The notes under the pieces were generated by a model. That model searched no databases and had not been told where the DNA came from. It saw only the letters and a list, made by a program, of their open reading frames with translations. 64,000 nt of DNA, taken from contig NC_088786.1 of the NCBI RefSeq assembly GCF_949628265.1, forward strand, positions 27,797,681 to 27,861,680, written 5' to 3'. The stretch is from Cloeon dipterum (Eukaryota; Arthropoda; Insecta; Ephemeroptera; Baetidae). Positions 49,726-61,352 of this stretch are shown one piece after another. Position numbers and translations under genes: made by a program. The first letter of the stretch is position 1, and each line of letters starts with the position of its first letter.

Positions 49726-52700
49726 TTAAACTGTTGCTCCTGGGTACCTCTCGATAATCATGCCGACGCCCTGCGAAACAAATTTTTTTTAGGAAATCTA
49801 GAGTAAGTAAATGGTAAAGAGTAAATGGCCACTGGTTAGAGTGGTTAGAATTAGAAACACGGAATGTGCGAGACTTATACTACCATCCAACCTGTCCTAC
49901 AGGTATGGAGGTCCTGTTGCCTCAGACATTATGTCCTCATATTATAGCACCATTGTTAGACCACATTTCGCAACAGAAAAAGGTCAAGTCAAAAGGATTT
50001 TGTTGGTGCATTCATATATATAGATATAAATGTTTGAATAAATTCACCTGTCCTCCAGCGGCGCAGGCGGTGACGAGACCAAACTGGCCATCTTCCTTGA
50101 TGAGACGGTGAGCAGTGTGAATGGCGAGACGTACGCCTGTGAGCCACAATCATTTAAGTAAACAAAGGGGACAAAAATGCAAGTTTAGTTACCAGTGGCA
50201 GCGAACGGATGTCCAATGCTGAGGGAGCCACCCCACAGGTTCCACTTGTTGATGTCGGGCATGCCGACCTTTTCCTTGCGGCCCATCTGGGTCGTTGCGA
50301 ACCAGTCAGAGTCCATGGCCTTCAGGTTCGCGCAAATTTGGCCCTGCAAAAAATATTAATGGGTCAGCTCTAATTTCAACCTCAATTTCTTACGGCAAAG
50401 GCTTCATGCACTTCCCAAACGTCAATATCCTTGACAGTGAGTCCAGCCTTCTCCAAGACCTTGGGAGTAGCATAAGTTGGTCTGCAAAGAAGTCGGTCAG
50501 TGTTTGAATAATTTTTTGTCTATCAAGTTGCATACCCAAGCAGGAGCTGGTCCTTGGGGTCCTGGGAGACGTAGACAAAGTCTCGGAGGTATGCTTTTGG
50601 CTTCAGCCCCAGAGCTTTGGCCTTGGCTTCAGTCATGAGCAGGCAAGCAGAAGCACCGTCAGTCTGAAATTTATATTATGATGCGATGATTAAAAAAGAA
50701 GTCCTTACTAAAGATAAGAGATTTAATTCAATCAGAAATCAGTCAAATTCACCAAAAGATGTTTTTGTTTTAAAAAAAAAAAATAAATAGAAATGTAGCA
50801 GATGTGAATCAGACCTTCTTCTCCTTTTTCATATTTGGCTCAGGATATTTTTAGTGTTTATGGAACAATTAATGTTAGAAATTTGTAAAGCAGCAGAGAG
50901 AGAGAGATTTTAATCAGATTTCGCAGGACTTGCGACCATTGAGGTTGCAATTCTCAAAGTTCTGAGCGTTTGAAAGTGAAGGAATCAATAAGATAAGTTC
51001 TTGTTCTAATTTAAGGTGTTCTTAATTCAATCCACATTGATGCATCAAATTCATTTCTCTAAGATTGTTAGTCAGTTCGAGTTCAAATTTAATATTGTTA
51101 GGAATTTTGTTCTGATTTCTATTTTAATTCTGTTTAAGGTCCAAGTGTTCTGTTATCATAGTCGTCAAGTGACTTATTTGTTGATAAAAAGTAGAAATAT
51201 TCATATTTCCGAGAGATCATTTATCACCCCTTCCCTCATAGAAACTTGAATAGAGAATGAACATTCGCACAAATTGGCAGATTTATAGTAACTTTTGTGA
51301 TGTTTGATCTAAAAAGCAGGAATGTAAAATTGACCATTTTAGACAAATTTGTTGTACGGATTTAATTAATTCACGTATTTCTAGTATTCTAAAATTGTAG
51401 GTACCCATTGCACGAGGAGTTTGTTTGAAAGAAAGCAAAAAATTAATAGATACTTTGTGGGGATAAGCATGAGGCAAACAACTTCCTTTAAACTTAACAG
51501 GGAAAGCTGACTTTGTGCGTCTAATAAGCAGAAAAAGCTCTCAACTTAGCAGTGATTGAGGGTTAACACAAATTTGCTAAGCTATCATGAATCAATGATT
51601 TACTGATAAAAAATGGACCTTGTACACACTAGTGGTAAGTCAGTTATATAATAAATTAAACCTAGCTTAAACAGCATTTTTGAGTTTTTAGAGGAAAAAT
51701 CTGCATGAAAGTTCAAATGATTATGCTAAGACACGCAGAGTCTCACCAAGAATGAGGCGTTGGCGGCAGTGATGGTTCCATGGGGCTTGACAAAGGCTGG
51801 CTTCAGCTTGGCCATTTGCTGGGGTGTGGAGATGCGGATACCATTGTCCTTGGTGACGGTCTCAGCCACGCCGGGCACTTGGAATGGAACAATGTCGGTC
51901 AAGTGGCCGTTTTCCTGCGCGCGGTGCGCCAGCTGGTGCGAGCGCATCGCATAATCGTCCTGTTCTTGCCGACTCACTTTGAACGCGGCGGCAAGCCGAT
52001 CAGCGGAGTGGCCCATCGTTTCGTTCGTCGAAAACTCGGCAACAGCCGGCAACTGCAATGAGACAGTGCTGTTCGTTTCTCAGTATGCAGCATCAAACGA
52101 ATACAAACCTCTGGAGCGAAGAAATCTGGCCTGATGGTGGAGAGCAGAGAAAGACGCTGGCCCATCGTTTTCGCCTTGTTAGCCCTCAAGAGAAGACTGC
52201 GCATTTTTCGCGAGTGCCTTATGGGCACATCAGACATAAACTCGACTCCACCGGCCACAATGACATCATATGCTCCAGCAGCAATCATGCCGATACCTGA
52301 AAAATATTATTGATTTGATCAATGTACCAGTAGAGATGAATTAGATTAAAAACCGTAGTCCACTTCAGCATAAGAAATTAAGATGATTGACATAAATAAA
52401 AATAATGAATGGCGAACTGAGCACCATGGCAAAGGTTTGGCAACAAGGCACCCAATTACTGTTGCTTACTTTAAGAAACCAATCCCTGCCTTTTGATTTT
52501 ACAATTTTAGGTAACTTGCTATGTACGCAAGTAAAAAAATGCTGAAAATGCCCATCATCTGGAATAAATCAGACCATTCATACTGGTTTTTACAATAAAA
52601 AAACACGATTGGGGAAAAACTAGATGGACGAAACTGCAAACTGATTTTAATTCTAAACGCCAGGAGAACCTACTTTAAGGGCTTTGATTCTTAAACACAA

Positions 52701-54218
52701 AACTACTCTTTCTAAATGGCCACGATCTAATGTAAGCAATCCTTTGAATTACTATCATACTGGAAATTTATTCTTTTGAGAATAGCAGCACACAAAACCT
52801 TTTACTTCTTTCATATATTAATTTTTTTAATTTTAGCGAATGTAGAAAATTGATTTTATTAAATAAATTGCCTGTAACTTATTCAATAATATGTGTATGC
52901 CGAATTTGAAGAAGGCTCTACTGGCTGGTATTTTTAAACGATAGTGGGTGGAGTGTCAACTATTTTTATTTATAAGTTAATTAAAAACCATACCCACTTG
53001 CAAACAAATTTTTGTTTCATTCTAGGGGGGAGTTTGAATAACACAGTGCCCAATGTAAGAACAAAAAAGCCTCCTTCAGTTATTTTATATAATTTATATC
53101 TCATATTTTTTTCTTTAATTTCTCCCAAGCAGTATATCCTTGGATATGAGACCAACCTGTGGTGATGGCTTGGTTTGAACTGATGCAGGCCATAGTGACT
53201 GTGTGAGCGGGTGTTTTGTCAGAGAAACCGGCGCTGAGGCAAGCTTCACGAGCGATGTTGCTGGTTTTCACCTCTTGGATCACAGTGCCGTAAATAACAT
53301 AATCGATTTCCTCCTTAGGGATTCCAGTTTTGCGCAAAAGTCCCCTGTGAATGAAACGGCCGTCCTTGAGTCAATCAATTGAGCAAATGGATTCATTGAG
53401 CCAATTGTGGCGACCCACAAACAACAACATAAACGACTTATTTCTGCATCAAGTCTTTGTTAAATTTGTTGAACCATGGCATTAACATCATATGATCAAG
53501 AGCCAAGCAAGTGAAGCGTTGCTCAAGATCATAACTAGGCCTGCCAAAAGTCTTAAATAATTAATGACACAGCCAAAGCTTTAAGATCCTGAGGATTTAA
53601 ATTCCAGGCGCAGTTATTTCAAAATAAATACTACACAATACAAGGTAGCAGCTGCGGTGAGCAAGCGTTTTTATCCTTACAGCAGGGAGGCTCTGGCGAG
53701 GTCGTGGGGCATCAGCTTCGAGTAGCTGGTGCCGGACAGCAGGAAGGGCGTTCGCACAGCGTCAACCAGCACCACATTCTTGCCAGTCTTGTCTTGGACA
53801 GTCTTTTTGGTCTGCGCGAGTTGAGGAGCCGTCGTAGCGATGCATCTCGCGCCTGGAAAGCAGACAATTATGAGTTAGCAATAATATCCAATTAGTGACC
53901 CCATGTTGGAAAGGTCAGGCGAGAGCGTGGACAAGCCGCCCCCGCGGCCGATCGTCTTCGTGCATAGATTATTATTTGTATATAAAAATTGCATTGCCTA
54001 CTTCTAAGCTGATTGTGTAAATGATCAATTTTCGATAAGAAAAAGAGTAAAGATCGGCCGCGATGGTGGACTTTGGATCACATCCTGTCAGGTGCCGAGT
54101 CACTCGAGGACATCGGTCAGGTGACCTATGGATGCATGGAACACTTACCGTGGTTGCTGAGGGGCAGTTTGATTCCGGCCGGAACCTTGAGGAATCCCCG
54201 AGCTGCAAACGAAGCCAT
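49726..54218 (-). CDS. HADHB: Mitochondrial trifunctional protein beta subunit (3-ketoacyl-CoA thiolase)
   Basis: Last step of long-chain fatty acid beta-oxidation in the mitochondrial inner membrane complex: thiolytic release of acetyl-CoA. Ten in-phase exons: 54149-54218, 53681-53852, 53157-53344, 52109-52296, 51747-52052, 50536-50663, 50394-50481, 50193-50343, 50048-50136, 49726-49770, giving 474 aa, the same length as human HADHB. A presequence-like N-terminus ([19 protein letters not shown]) is followed by [11 protein letters not shown], the nucleophilic Cys motif [36 protein letters not shown] with the catalytic His, and [17 protein letters not shown] with the second active-site Cys. 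All catalytic residues are intact. Divergent from SERGEF across 360 bases. Confidence 0.97.
50664..51746 (-). other. 1.08 kb HADHB intron, no internal feature
   Basis: Largest HADHB intron, between the exon ending NASFL and the one starting TDGASA. AT-rich; no nested gene or repeat was recognised. The 0.86 kb intron at 52297-53156 is equally plain. Confidence 0.7.
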
Positions 54219-54578
54219 CACTTTCGACAGATCGGCACCGTGTAAAGCAACAACCCGACAGAGAAAACTTGAAAAGAGCGAAGAAATTCAGCTGAGTGGA
54301 CAGATGGCACTACAGTCGCCCCCATAGTTGTCGTCTTTCTTTTGTCAGACGTTGAAACTCCCATCGCGGGAATAGCAGTCTATCAACAAACCAGATTTTA
54401 CTTTCTGTCCGCAACTTACACATCATTTTTCTTTGATTCACTGTATTTCAAGTGACTATTTTTTTAATTAATAACTCATCATAGGAAAATATCTTAACTT
54501 TAAGATCTGTTTAAAACTATTTCTATTTTAATAAGAAACGCGTCTGTATTATAATACCTACATCCCGTCATCAATAGA
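54219..54578. promoter_or_regulatory. Shared divergent promoter region of HADHB and SERGEF
   Basis: 360 bases between opposing start codons. No TATA box is obvious near either start; the HADHB-proximal side is more GC-rich. Confidence 0.6.
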
Positions 54579-56065
54579 ATGAAACTCATCTCGTGGGTAA
54601 AGTTTAACTATTATATTTTTTGCTTTAAATAATAAAAAATATATTCCAAGGGAGCTAACCAGTTTGGACAGCTAGCCCACAAAGGCTGGCCCGTATTTGA
54701 AGCAAGCAATACACCCAAGCAGTGTAGTCTTGACGGCCTCCCGGACGATATATTAACAAATATTAGCAACATCTGTGGCGGTGGAGGACACACTCTCCTG
54801 CTTGATTCTGACGGCTATGTTTGGGCGTGTGGACAGAACAACCGTGGTCAGTGTGGCGCACCTACAGATGCAGAGATAAAAACTATTACTCCTTGGACCA
54901 AAGTAACCCTTGAACAGCTTACATTTTAAAATAACATTTTTTACAAATTGAATAACCCCCCTCAGGTTGATATTAATGGGTTGAAAGTGAGGCAGATTGC
55001 AGCTGGATGGGAACATTCAGCCGCGGTTACTGATAATGGACGCTTGTACGTTTGGGGAAGCAATAGCCATGGACAGCTTGGGCAAGTTGTGAGTATTCAG
55101 AATAAAAATGAATTTCTTCGTATAAAATAAATTACGACCAAGGACTTAGTAACAAATTAGATTTAAACAAAATTTCCAATTTCTGTAAAGGTGGAAAGAG
55201 GGAAATGTACCTACCAACCACATTGTATGGCAGGGAATGTGAAGAAAGTGTCAGCTGGTCTTCGGCAAACAACCTGGATCGACGCTCAGAATGTTATCAA
55301 CTGCTCTAGCTCCACTGGCGAAAATAAAATAAGTATGCTACAAATATAATGTTGCATTCCTCAAACCTTATATCAACATCTATTTCAGCTGTTCCGGGCG
55401 TTTTAAAACCAATTCAAGTAGCGTCTGGCCAGAAACATAACGTTGTTCTCATGGGAAACGCGGAAAACGATGAAAGGCTTGGCCAAATTTTTTGTTGGGG
55501 AGATAACAAATTTGGGCAGCTTGCCACTGGTCTGGATGGTGGGAAATCCGTGGAATTGGTTGAAGCTGAAGCTGCAAAAGAGAAGGAATTTTTAAATATT
55601 GCATGTGGTTGGTCTCACAGTGCTGGGATAACAGGTGAACTTTCGATTATAAATATCTTTATTTGGCTAAACTTGTGTATCAAATGCTACTATTTTTAGC
55701 TGATGGGCGGCTCATGTGCTGGGGGAGAAGCAACTATGGACAACTGGGTTGCCCAGAGCAAGTTGACAAAAAGGGACCTTTTACGTGGTTTCACGACCAA
55801 GAACAACAAGTTAAGGTGACTCAGATAGCCCTTGGATCAGAGCATACTTTGGCACTAACAGGTAAAAAATTTGAATTTGGTCAAAATAAAAATCCTACCT
55901 TCATTTTATGCGACAGAAACTGGTTCGGTTTACGCGTCTGGCTGGAATGAGCACGGAAACTGCGGCAATGGAAGTTTCACCGACCAGTTCTCTCCAGCAA
56001 AAATATTAGAGGGTTGCAAACTGATCGGGTGCGGCGCCTCTCATTGTTTTGCACTTGTGTCCTAA
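54579..56065 (+). CDS. SERGEF: RCC1-repeat protein, secretion-regulating guanine nucleotide exchange factor (SERGEF/DelGEF)
   Basis: Seven-bladed RCC1-like propeller; in mammals linked to exocyst and secretion. In-phase exons: 54579-54596 (only MKLISW), 54651-54902, 54966-55085 or 55088, 55191-55332, 55389-55634, 55700-55861, 55917-56065, giving 362-363 aa. RCC1 repeats are clear: GANQFGQLA, ICGGGGHTLLLDSDGYVWAC, IAAGWEHSAAVTDNGRLYVW, VASGQKHNVVL, CWGDNKFGQLA, CWGRSNYGQLG, and the last blade ASGWNEHGNCGNGSF then GCGASHCFAL, which matches the SERGEF C-terminus (WGWNEHGMCGDG, GCGAGHSLAL as I recall). The tiny first exon supplies the first Trp of blade 1. The third exon donor is ambiguous by one codon. 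The stop overlaps that of RPUSD1. Confidence 0.9.
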
Positions 56066-57221
56066 ACGACAGGCATTTGTACCTTCTTAAGTTTAAAATA
56101 CAATGAAAATTTTACGCTTTGTAATATGCAGTGGTCTATTTCTAAGAGATCAAACACATTTGGCTCCAAGAGGCTGCTACACACTCTCAACGATTTCCAT
56201 CCTGCTATTTCTTGAAATGGGTCTTCTGAATGGATGTCTAAAAATTTGCTTTCTTCAATTTTGCTGGGAAACGTTATCCTAAAATTTGGCAGGAAATTAA
56301 TTATAGTTGATAGAATTTAAAAATTTTTCATATCAATATTACCACAGAGAATGTAAGAACGTTCTTGGAGGAGAATTGTCTTTTTTGTTGCTGTACGTGA
56401 AATCTCCTACGATCGTGTGGCCCAAATGCGACAAGTGGACTCGGAGTTGGTGTCTTCTCCCAGTCAAAGGGCGCAAGAGGACCTGATAATGATGTGACGT
56501 TTTATGTGGCACTGAGACTCAAAATTTAAATTACCTTAGCAGCTGGGTAGTTTTCATAGAGTCCAAGTTCCAATACTTGCACTCTTGTATGTGCGTTTCG
56601 AGGCTTTATGCATTTTTTGTCGGAGCCAACACACATTTTCCTTGAGGTGTCAACTTCATATTTATTTTCACCTGCGTCGATTTGAAAAAGGACAATCACG
56701 TGAAAATGCTATTTATTATTTCCTTAGCGAAAACTAGGCACCTATAGACTCGTTGATGGAAAATGAATTCTTGCTGGGCCACCCTCTGATCAACGCAACG
56801 TAGAACTTCTTGACCTCTCTTTTGCTGAAACTGTCCCCAGCTTCTTTAGCTGCCTTCTTAGACAAAGCAACGCAAACAACGCCACTGGTAACTAAGTCCA
56901 ACCGGTGCACAAAATGAAACTGATGCCCAAGGTTAGGGTTAGCTAAATTTGGAAACTGTCTTGAGATCATCGTTTGGAGCGTTTCCTGTGAATGAAAATA
57001 CATCCAAACTCATAAAATATAAAATAAGATAAATTTTTGTTCATTACCTTATTGTTAGAATCAGAATTCATCAAAATGTCAAAAGGCTTGTACACAACTA
57101 AATAGTTTTCACTCAAATAGAGAACTTGGAAATCATCACGTCGCCAAAAATATGACGGGATAAGCTTTCTAGCAACGTTGCTTATGAAGGAAATAACTCC
57201 ACTGAATATAAGCGTCAGCAT
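56062..57221 (-). CDS. RPUSD1: RluA-family pseudouridine synthase (RPUSD1-like)
   Basis: Isomerises uridine to pseudouridine in RNA; substrate unknown. Five in-phase exons: 57048-57221, 56742-56985, 56535-56671, 56343-56482, 56062-56278, giving 303 aa. Marks are [16 protein letters not shown] (motif I), [19 protein letters not shown] (motif II with the catalytic Asp in HRLD), the RRVTKxYxALVRG-like [16 protein letters not shown], and [20 protein letters not shown] with [10 protein letters not shown] (motif III region). The match to human RPUSD1 (FRFCHQLDFSTSGALCVAL, VLLKPLTGRTHQLRVH as I recall) includes the insertion with MCVGSDKKC. Unlike human RPUSD1, the canonical HRLD is present. It starts with a hydrophobic segment ([15 protein letters not shown]) that might be a targeting or membrane sequence. 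No long C-terminal extension. Confidence 0.92.
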
Positions 57222-58060
57222 TTTCCACGTAATAGCACGAGAAAATTAACGCCTATAAATATTATTAACCTTGGCTCAAAACACAATAAAATACATAAAA
57301 TTGTTGGGATATTTTTCGTTCCCTCACAATCAGTGCTTCGACTGCTTAGCAGGCAGCAGCCGCTCATAAACAAAAACATGTGTTTCATTCTCAAGCCCAA
57401 GGCTACGCCCCTTTTTCTGTTGGTTAATGGTTGAAATTCGGCTGGAAGGGAAGTCGACATGTGCTGTTAGAAAAAGAATGCCACTGACGAAAGCAGCGAA
57501 AATCGGCATTGCTTGGTGCGTAATAACTAAATGATTATTAATTTATAAGTTGATCTTCATTTCTATTGATGCCGCTTTTATGAGCAAACGCTCAAAACTA
57601 CTCAATGAAAATATTTTAGTTGGAATCGCTCTCTCTTTCGCAATAATCAAAGTCATTCTATGTATCGGTTTTTAGCGTAATTTGGCATTTTGGAACGAAA
57701 TTTTGGTACGGAAGTGGATGTTAATTGAGGCACCATCACAACAGCTTTTAATATAAATCAATGAGCTAGATTTTGTCTGATCAGTTGAATGTGAGATTTA
57801 CGTAGCATGTTTTCCCTTTTCAGGTCTATAATAACCATCACCAGCATCGGTGGGTTTGTACTGTCAAAACGGTCTATTGAAGAACGCCGAGTAGAGTCTA
57901 TGAAAGTGCGAGACCGGATGCGAAAATCCAACTTTGGCGAATACCCTTCCAACGAAAGAAAATACACTTAAACACTCCCTTCCTAATCTAACAAAGACGT
58001 AACGAACGCTCATAACTCTGTGAAAAATAGTCTGCTAAAATTTAAATCTTTTCTCAGAAT
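57222..58060. promoter_or_regulatory. Divergent promoter region of RPUSD1 and TIMM10
   Basis: 839 bases between opposing start codons. A TTCTCAG acceptor at 58052-58057, four bases before the TIMM10 ATG, suggests a 5' UTR intron, so part of this stretch is TIMM10 leader. Short open frames here look spurious. Confidence 0.5.
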
Positions 58061-58345
58061 ATGGCTGTCCCCCCTGGAGGTGCTCCCCAATTGGACTCTG
58101 CCAAAATGCAGGCGGTGCAAGACCTTGAGATTGAAATGATGTCGGACATGTACTCGCGAATGACGAATGCTTGCCACAAAAAGTGCATACCGCCAAAATA
58201 CAAAGAGGCTGACCTGGCAAAAGGCGAGGGCGTCTGCATAGACAGGTGCGTGGCCAAATACCTGGACATCCACGAAAGGGTCGGCAAAAAGTTGACTCAG
58301 TTGTCCATGCAAGACGAAGACTTTGTTAAGAAAATGCAAGGCTAG
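58061..58345 (+). CDS. TIMM10: Mitochondrial import inner membrane translocase subunit Tim10
   Basis: Small Tim chaperone of the intermembrane space that escorts hydrophobic precursors to the TIM22 complex as a Tim9-Tim10 hexamer. A single coding exon encodes 94 aa, a normal length. The twin Cx3C motifs are CHKKC and CIDRC, separated by the usual helical hairpin loop ([16 protein letters not shown]). [18 protein letters not shown] and [20 protein letters not shown] match Tim10. A GGCTAG stop is followed by an ATTAAA at about 58494. Confidence 0.97.
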   Translation: MAVPPGGAPQLDSAKMQAVQDLEIEMMSDMYSRMTNACHKKCIPPKYKEADLAKGEGVCIDRCVAKYLDIHERVGKKLTQLSMQDEDFVKKMQG

Positions 58346-59533
58346 CATCAAAAGTAATTCGTTACTTAGTGTTATTCAATGATAATTAGAATGTTCGAAA
58401 GCTATCATTTCAATTATCACGGGCTCCAAGTTTTCACTGTCTGCCGAGGGAACGTGATATTTTCATTTCATCGAGAACTTGGTTTTTATGAAAATTAAAG
58501 TTTTGTGTTCTTACAAGTTCACAAAATTGTTTTTAAATTTAGTGTGAATTCCCCACATTAAATATCCAAAATACATAGCACAAACAAAAATGTTTGATTT
58601 GATTTACTCTCCTTGCATACTTGGTGTTGAGAAAGGCTTTTCCATATTGAGAGCTACTAGTGCCTTTGACAAAGCAGAGATGGCTCCTCAGTTGTCATCT
58701 GACCTATCAGCGATTAAATTTTGACTTCTGTGTAGTGTAATGGTACACTGCAGTCCAGTGACTGTTGAATAGCTGCAACCATAGTTTTCATTTTTCAATC
58801 TGAAAATCATTTGATTAAAATTTGAGTTTTTTTATATATTCATCATCTTGCTAAATAAATTAACTGTCAGAAGAAATTGACTTGGTGTGTAGCGAGGAAG
58901 CCGCATTTATTAATTTCTTCTGACAATTAATTTATTTTGCAAGACATCGCTGGCTTCTGCCTTCATCGGCATCTATCAAGAACTAAATAAATTAACTTCG
59001 TACATTTTTTGCTATGTGCGTATGCGTGTCAAAAATGATTTCAATAATTATGACATCATATTTTAGTATTTTCTATTAAACTTGCTTTTATTCCTTGAAA
59101 CGCATTTAACCATCAATATAATAAAGTTTTGTTGTATCGACTCTTTCCCTGTTTGTGACTTACAGTTTGACTAAAATTTAATAATAAAGTATCAATTTAA
59201 CCAAGTTATTGTAATAGGAATTTTCCTAAATTAAAGTATTGCTCAGATATGATATGGAATCGTTAAGGGTTTACAAATCTCTGTGTTTGTCGGGGTCATT
59301 TGTTTTTTAAACTGCTACAATTAATAGCAAGAAACATACATTCAGCCTAAGCTCTCAAATAAAAATAGTATATACCGTTCTGTATTGTATAAAAATTACA
59401 GATATAACTATGACTTATCCGTCAATCAATGAGTTCTTTATAAAATATATATTCAAATACCGCTAAGAAATGTTACGAAAAATTGGTTGAAAAATGGCAT
59501 TATTTCTGGCTCACATTGTTTATGAACCATCTT
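58346..59533. other. Convergent 3' region of TIMM10 and the BTB gene
   Basis: AT-rich, containing the hairpin element at 58847-58943. No exon supported. Confidence 0.4.
58847..58943. repeat. 97-bp near-perfect hairpin (33-nt arms)
   Basis: The left arm 58847-58879 (starting CTTGCTAAATAAATTAAC) and the right arm 58911-58943 are reverse complements with about three mismatches, around a 31-base loop. A partial third copy of the arm start (CTAAATAAATTAACT) follows in direct orientation near 58983. It could be a palindromic MITE or a structured RNA. No poly(U) or promoter marks were seen. Confidence 0.8.
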
Positions 59534-61352
59534 CTAGAATGAGGCATCCACCAAAGAATATTTCAGGCTTTTGATGAAATAGGGACCTCTATGAGAATTA
59601 ACTTTGCCTCCCTCACACAAAAACACTGCTATGTCTTCAAAGACATTTTCACTTTCATTATTATTGTTAATAGACAACTCTCTTTTAATACTTTCAGCCG
59701 TGATATCCCTGTAGTAGCAGCCTTCTGTCAAAATTGCACTCACGCCTACTTTGCTTCCCTTTGGTGCAAAAACTGGCTCGTCAAAAGCGAAAATAGCTGA
59801 GGAATTGGTTCTGAAAGCCGTTTTTTGCCTTGCTATGTACTTCTTGCTCGAAACAAACATCTCCAACTCGATATTGCAGTTATACTCGTCTTGCCTGTCG
59901 AAAATCACTCTGGGGACAAGTTTTGATTTAATATAGTAATTATTTTATGGGTTTTGCATACCTCTTAACTTGTCCCTGGCGGAAGATAAGCTTGGGTTCA
60001 GTGTAAACCTTACACATCACTTCAATTTCGTTGATGAGAATGTAGCTCCCTGTAGTGAAATGCAGATAGCAGGAGGTGAAGTAGGTGTTTCCTGAAGTAC
60101 CTTGAAAGCCTACGATTTTTTTGTAGAGCCTCTGCTCTATCAGCTCTCGACTCCCTAATATTTTACTCTTAGGGATAACCTCCAGCGTTTGGTAGTTTGT
60201 TGGCTTCTTAAATCTTTCTTCCGCTATTGGGCACAGTGCGGAAGGGACAGCCAAATGCAAATCTTTCAAGCATCTCGAATGGAGCATAGTCTGAAGAATG
60301 AAAATGGACTCTTCTGGTGTCAGTACTTCGGAAATCAGTTCAAAATCCTCAGGGCTGGTTAGAGTCATCAATCGCAGGTGTTGGAGAAAGAAACGCATTA
60401 ATTGCCTGCAAATATTCATGGAGTAAATTATCGTTTTAAATAATATTCCTGTCTAGAGAAATTTAAATTTAACGAAAACCTAAAGAGATCACTCAAAATG
60501 ATTTTTTTTAATGAGAACATGAAAACGCAACTCACAAGTTATTGTTGTACCTGCAGTACTTCAAGCAAGCACGGATCAGCTCTGTTTCTGACTGGATATT
60601 CATTTCCGGCAATTGCAAAAACCAATCCAGTACTTCAACGCTGATCCTAAGAAACGAGCTGTGCGAAATGCACTTTTCAGTGTGCTCTGCCAGGAACTGA
60701 GAGCACTGTTTTAAATAATAATTTAAAATAAAAATAGATAAATGAACCTTTCCACAACTGCTGGAAATGAATCTGATCCTGAAGTTAGTGCTAAGCGTTG
60801 TCCAGATGGTCTCCACGGTCAGCAGCTCGTATATCTGTTTGGAGCAAAAGTCACCCAACTCCTCAATCAGATACTCGTCGGCTGCTTTAGCCAACTGCAC
60901 AGCTTCGTTTAAATCGGTCAAAGGCGCGGACAGAGAATTAAAATGGACAAATCTAGAATCACGCCAAATTAAATTGAAAATTGCCAGAGTCAGCATCAGC
61001 ACTAAACTTACTCTATTAACAACTTGAAAATGTGAGGCTCAGCTTTTTTTACTCTAATTGGACCTGGTGCGGTGAACGGACTTTTCAGCATTCTATCAAA
61101 ATACTCACTGGCTAAAACCAGGTCGAACTTTGAAGCATGGATTACCTTATACAAATATTTCAGGTTTAGTTTAAAAATGATATGCAATAAATGCTTAAAT
61201 AAAAATAAACTTACTTCAGCATACTCGTCATTAGGACCAACAATGAAAGTGCAGTCCGTATGCTCGCCTTTCTCCAGGGCAATCCGTTTTTTCTCAAAGT
61301 ATGAGGTATTTTTCCACAAGAATTTTTCATTTCGCCTACTCTCCAGCCGCAT
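59534..61352 (-). CDS. BTB-BACK protein with PHR-like C-terminus (BTBD family, divergent)
   Basis: Likely adaptor for a Cullin-3 ubiquitin ligase, by family. Six in-phase exons: 61215-61352, 61012-61145, 60748-60952, 60536-60705, 59962-60405, 59534-59909, giving 488 aa. The BTB fold appears as DCTFIVGPNDEYAEVIHASK, VLASEYFDRMLKSPF, then KAADEYLIEELGDFC. The BACK region follows: FLAEHTEKCISHSSFLRIS, VLDWFLQLPEMNIQSETELI, ACLKYCRYN. The C-terminal half (LGSRELIEQRLYKKIVGFQG, then CEGGKVNSHRGPYFIKSLKY) is arranged like the PHR domain of BTBD1/2/3/6 proteins. The usual DVxFxVG Asp and the alanine-rich HKAVL helix are altered (IHASKFDLVLAS), and the sequence is strongly diverged, so it is more likely an insect-specific BTBD6-like copy than a one-to-one orthologue. 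The frame is intact. Confidence 0.82.

Noticed and set aside
50664-51746. Nested gene inside the long HADHB intron
   Set aside because: Frames there are short, AT-driven and without domain or splice support.
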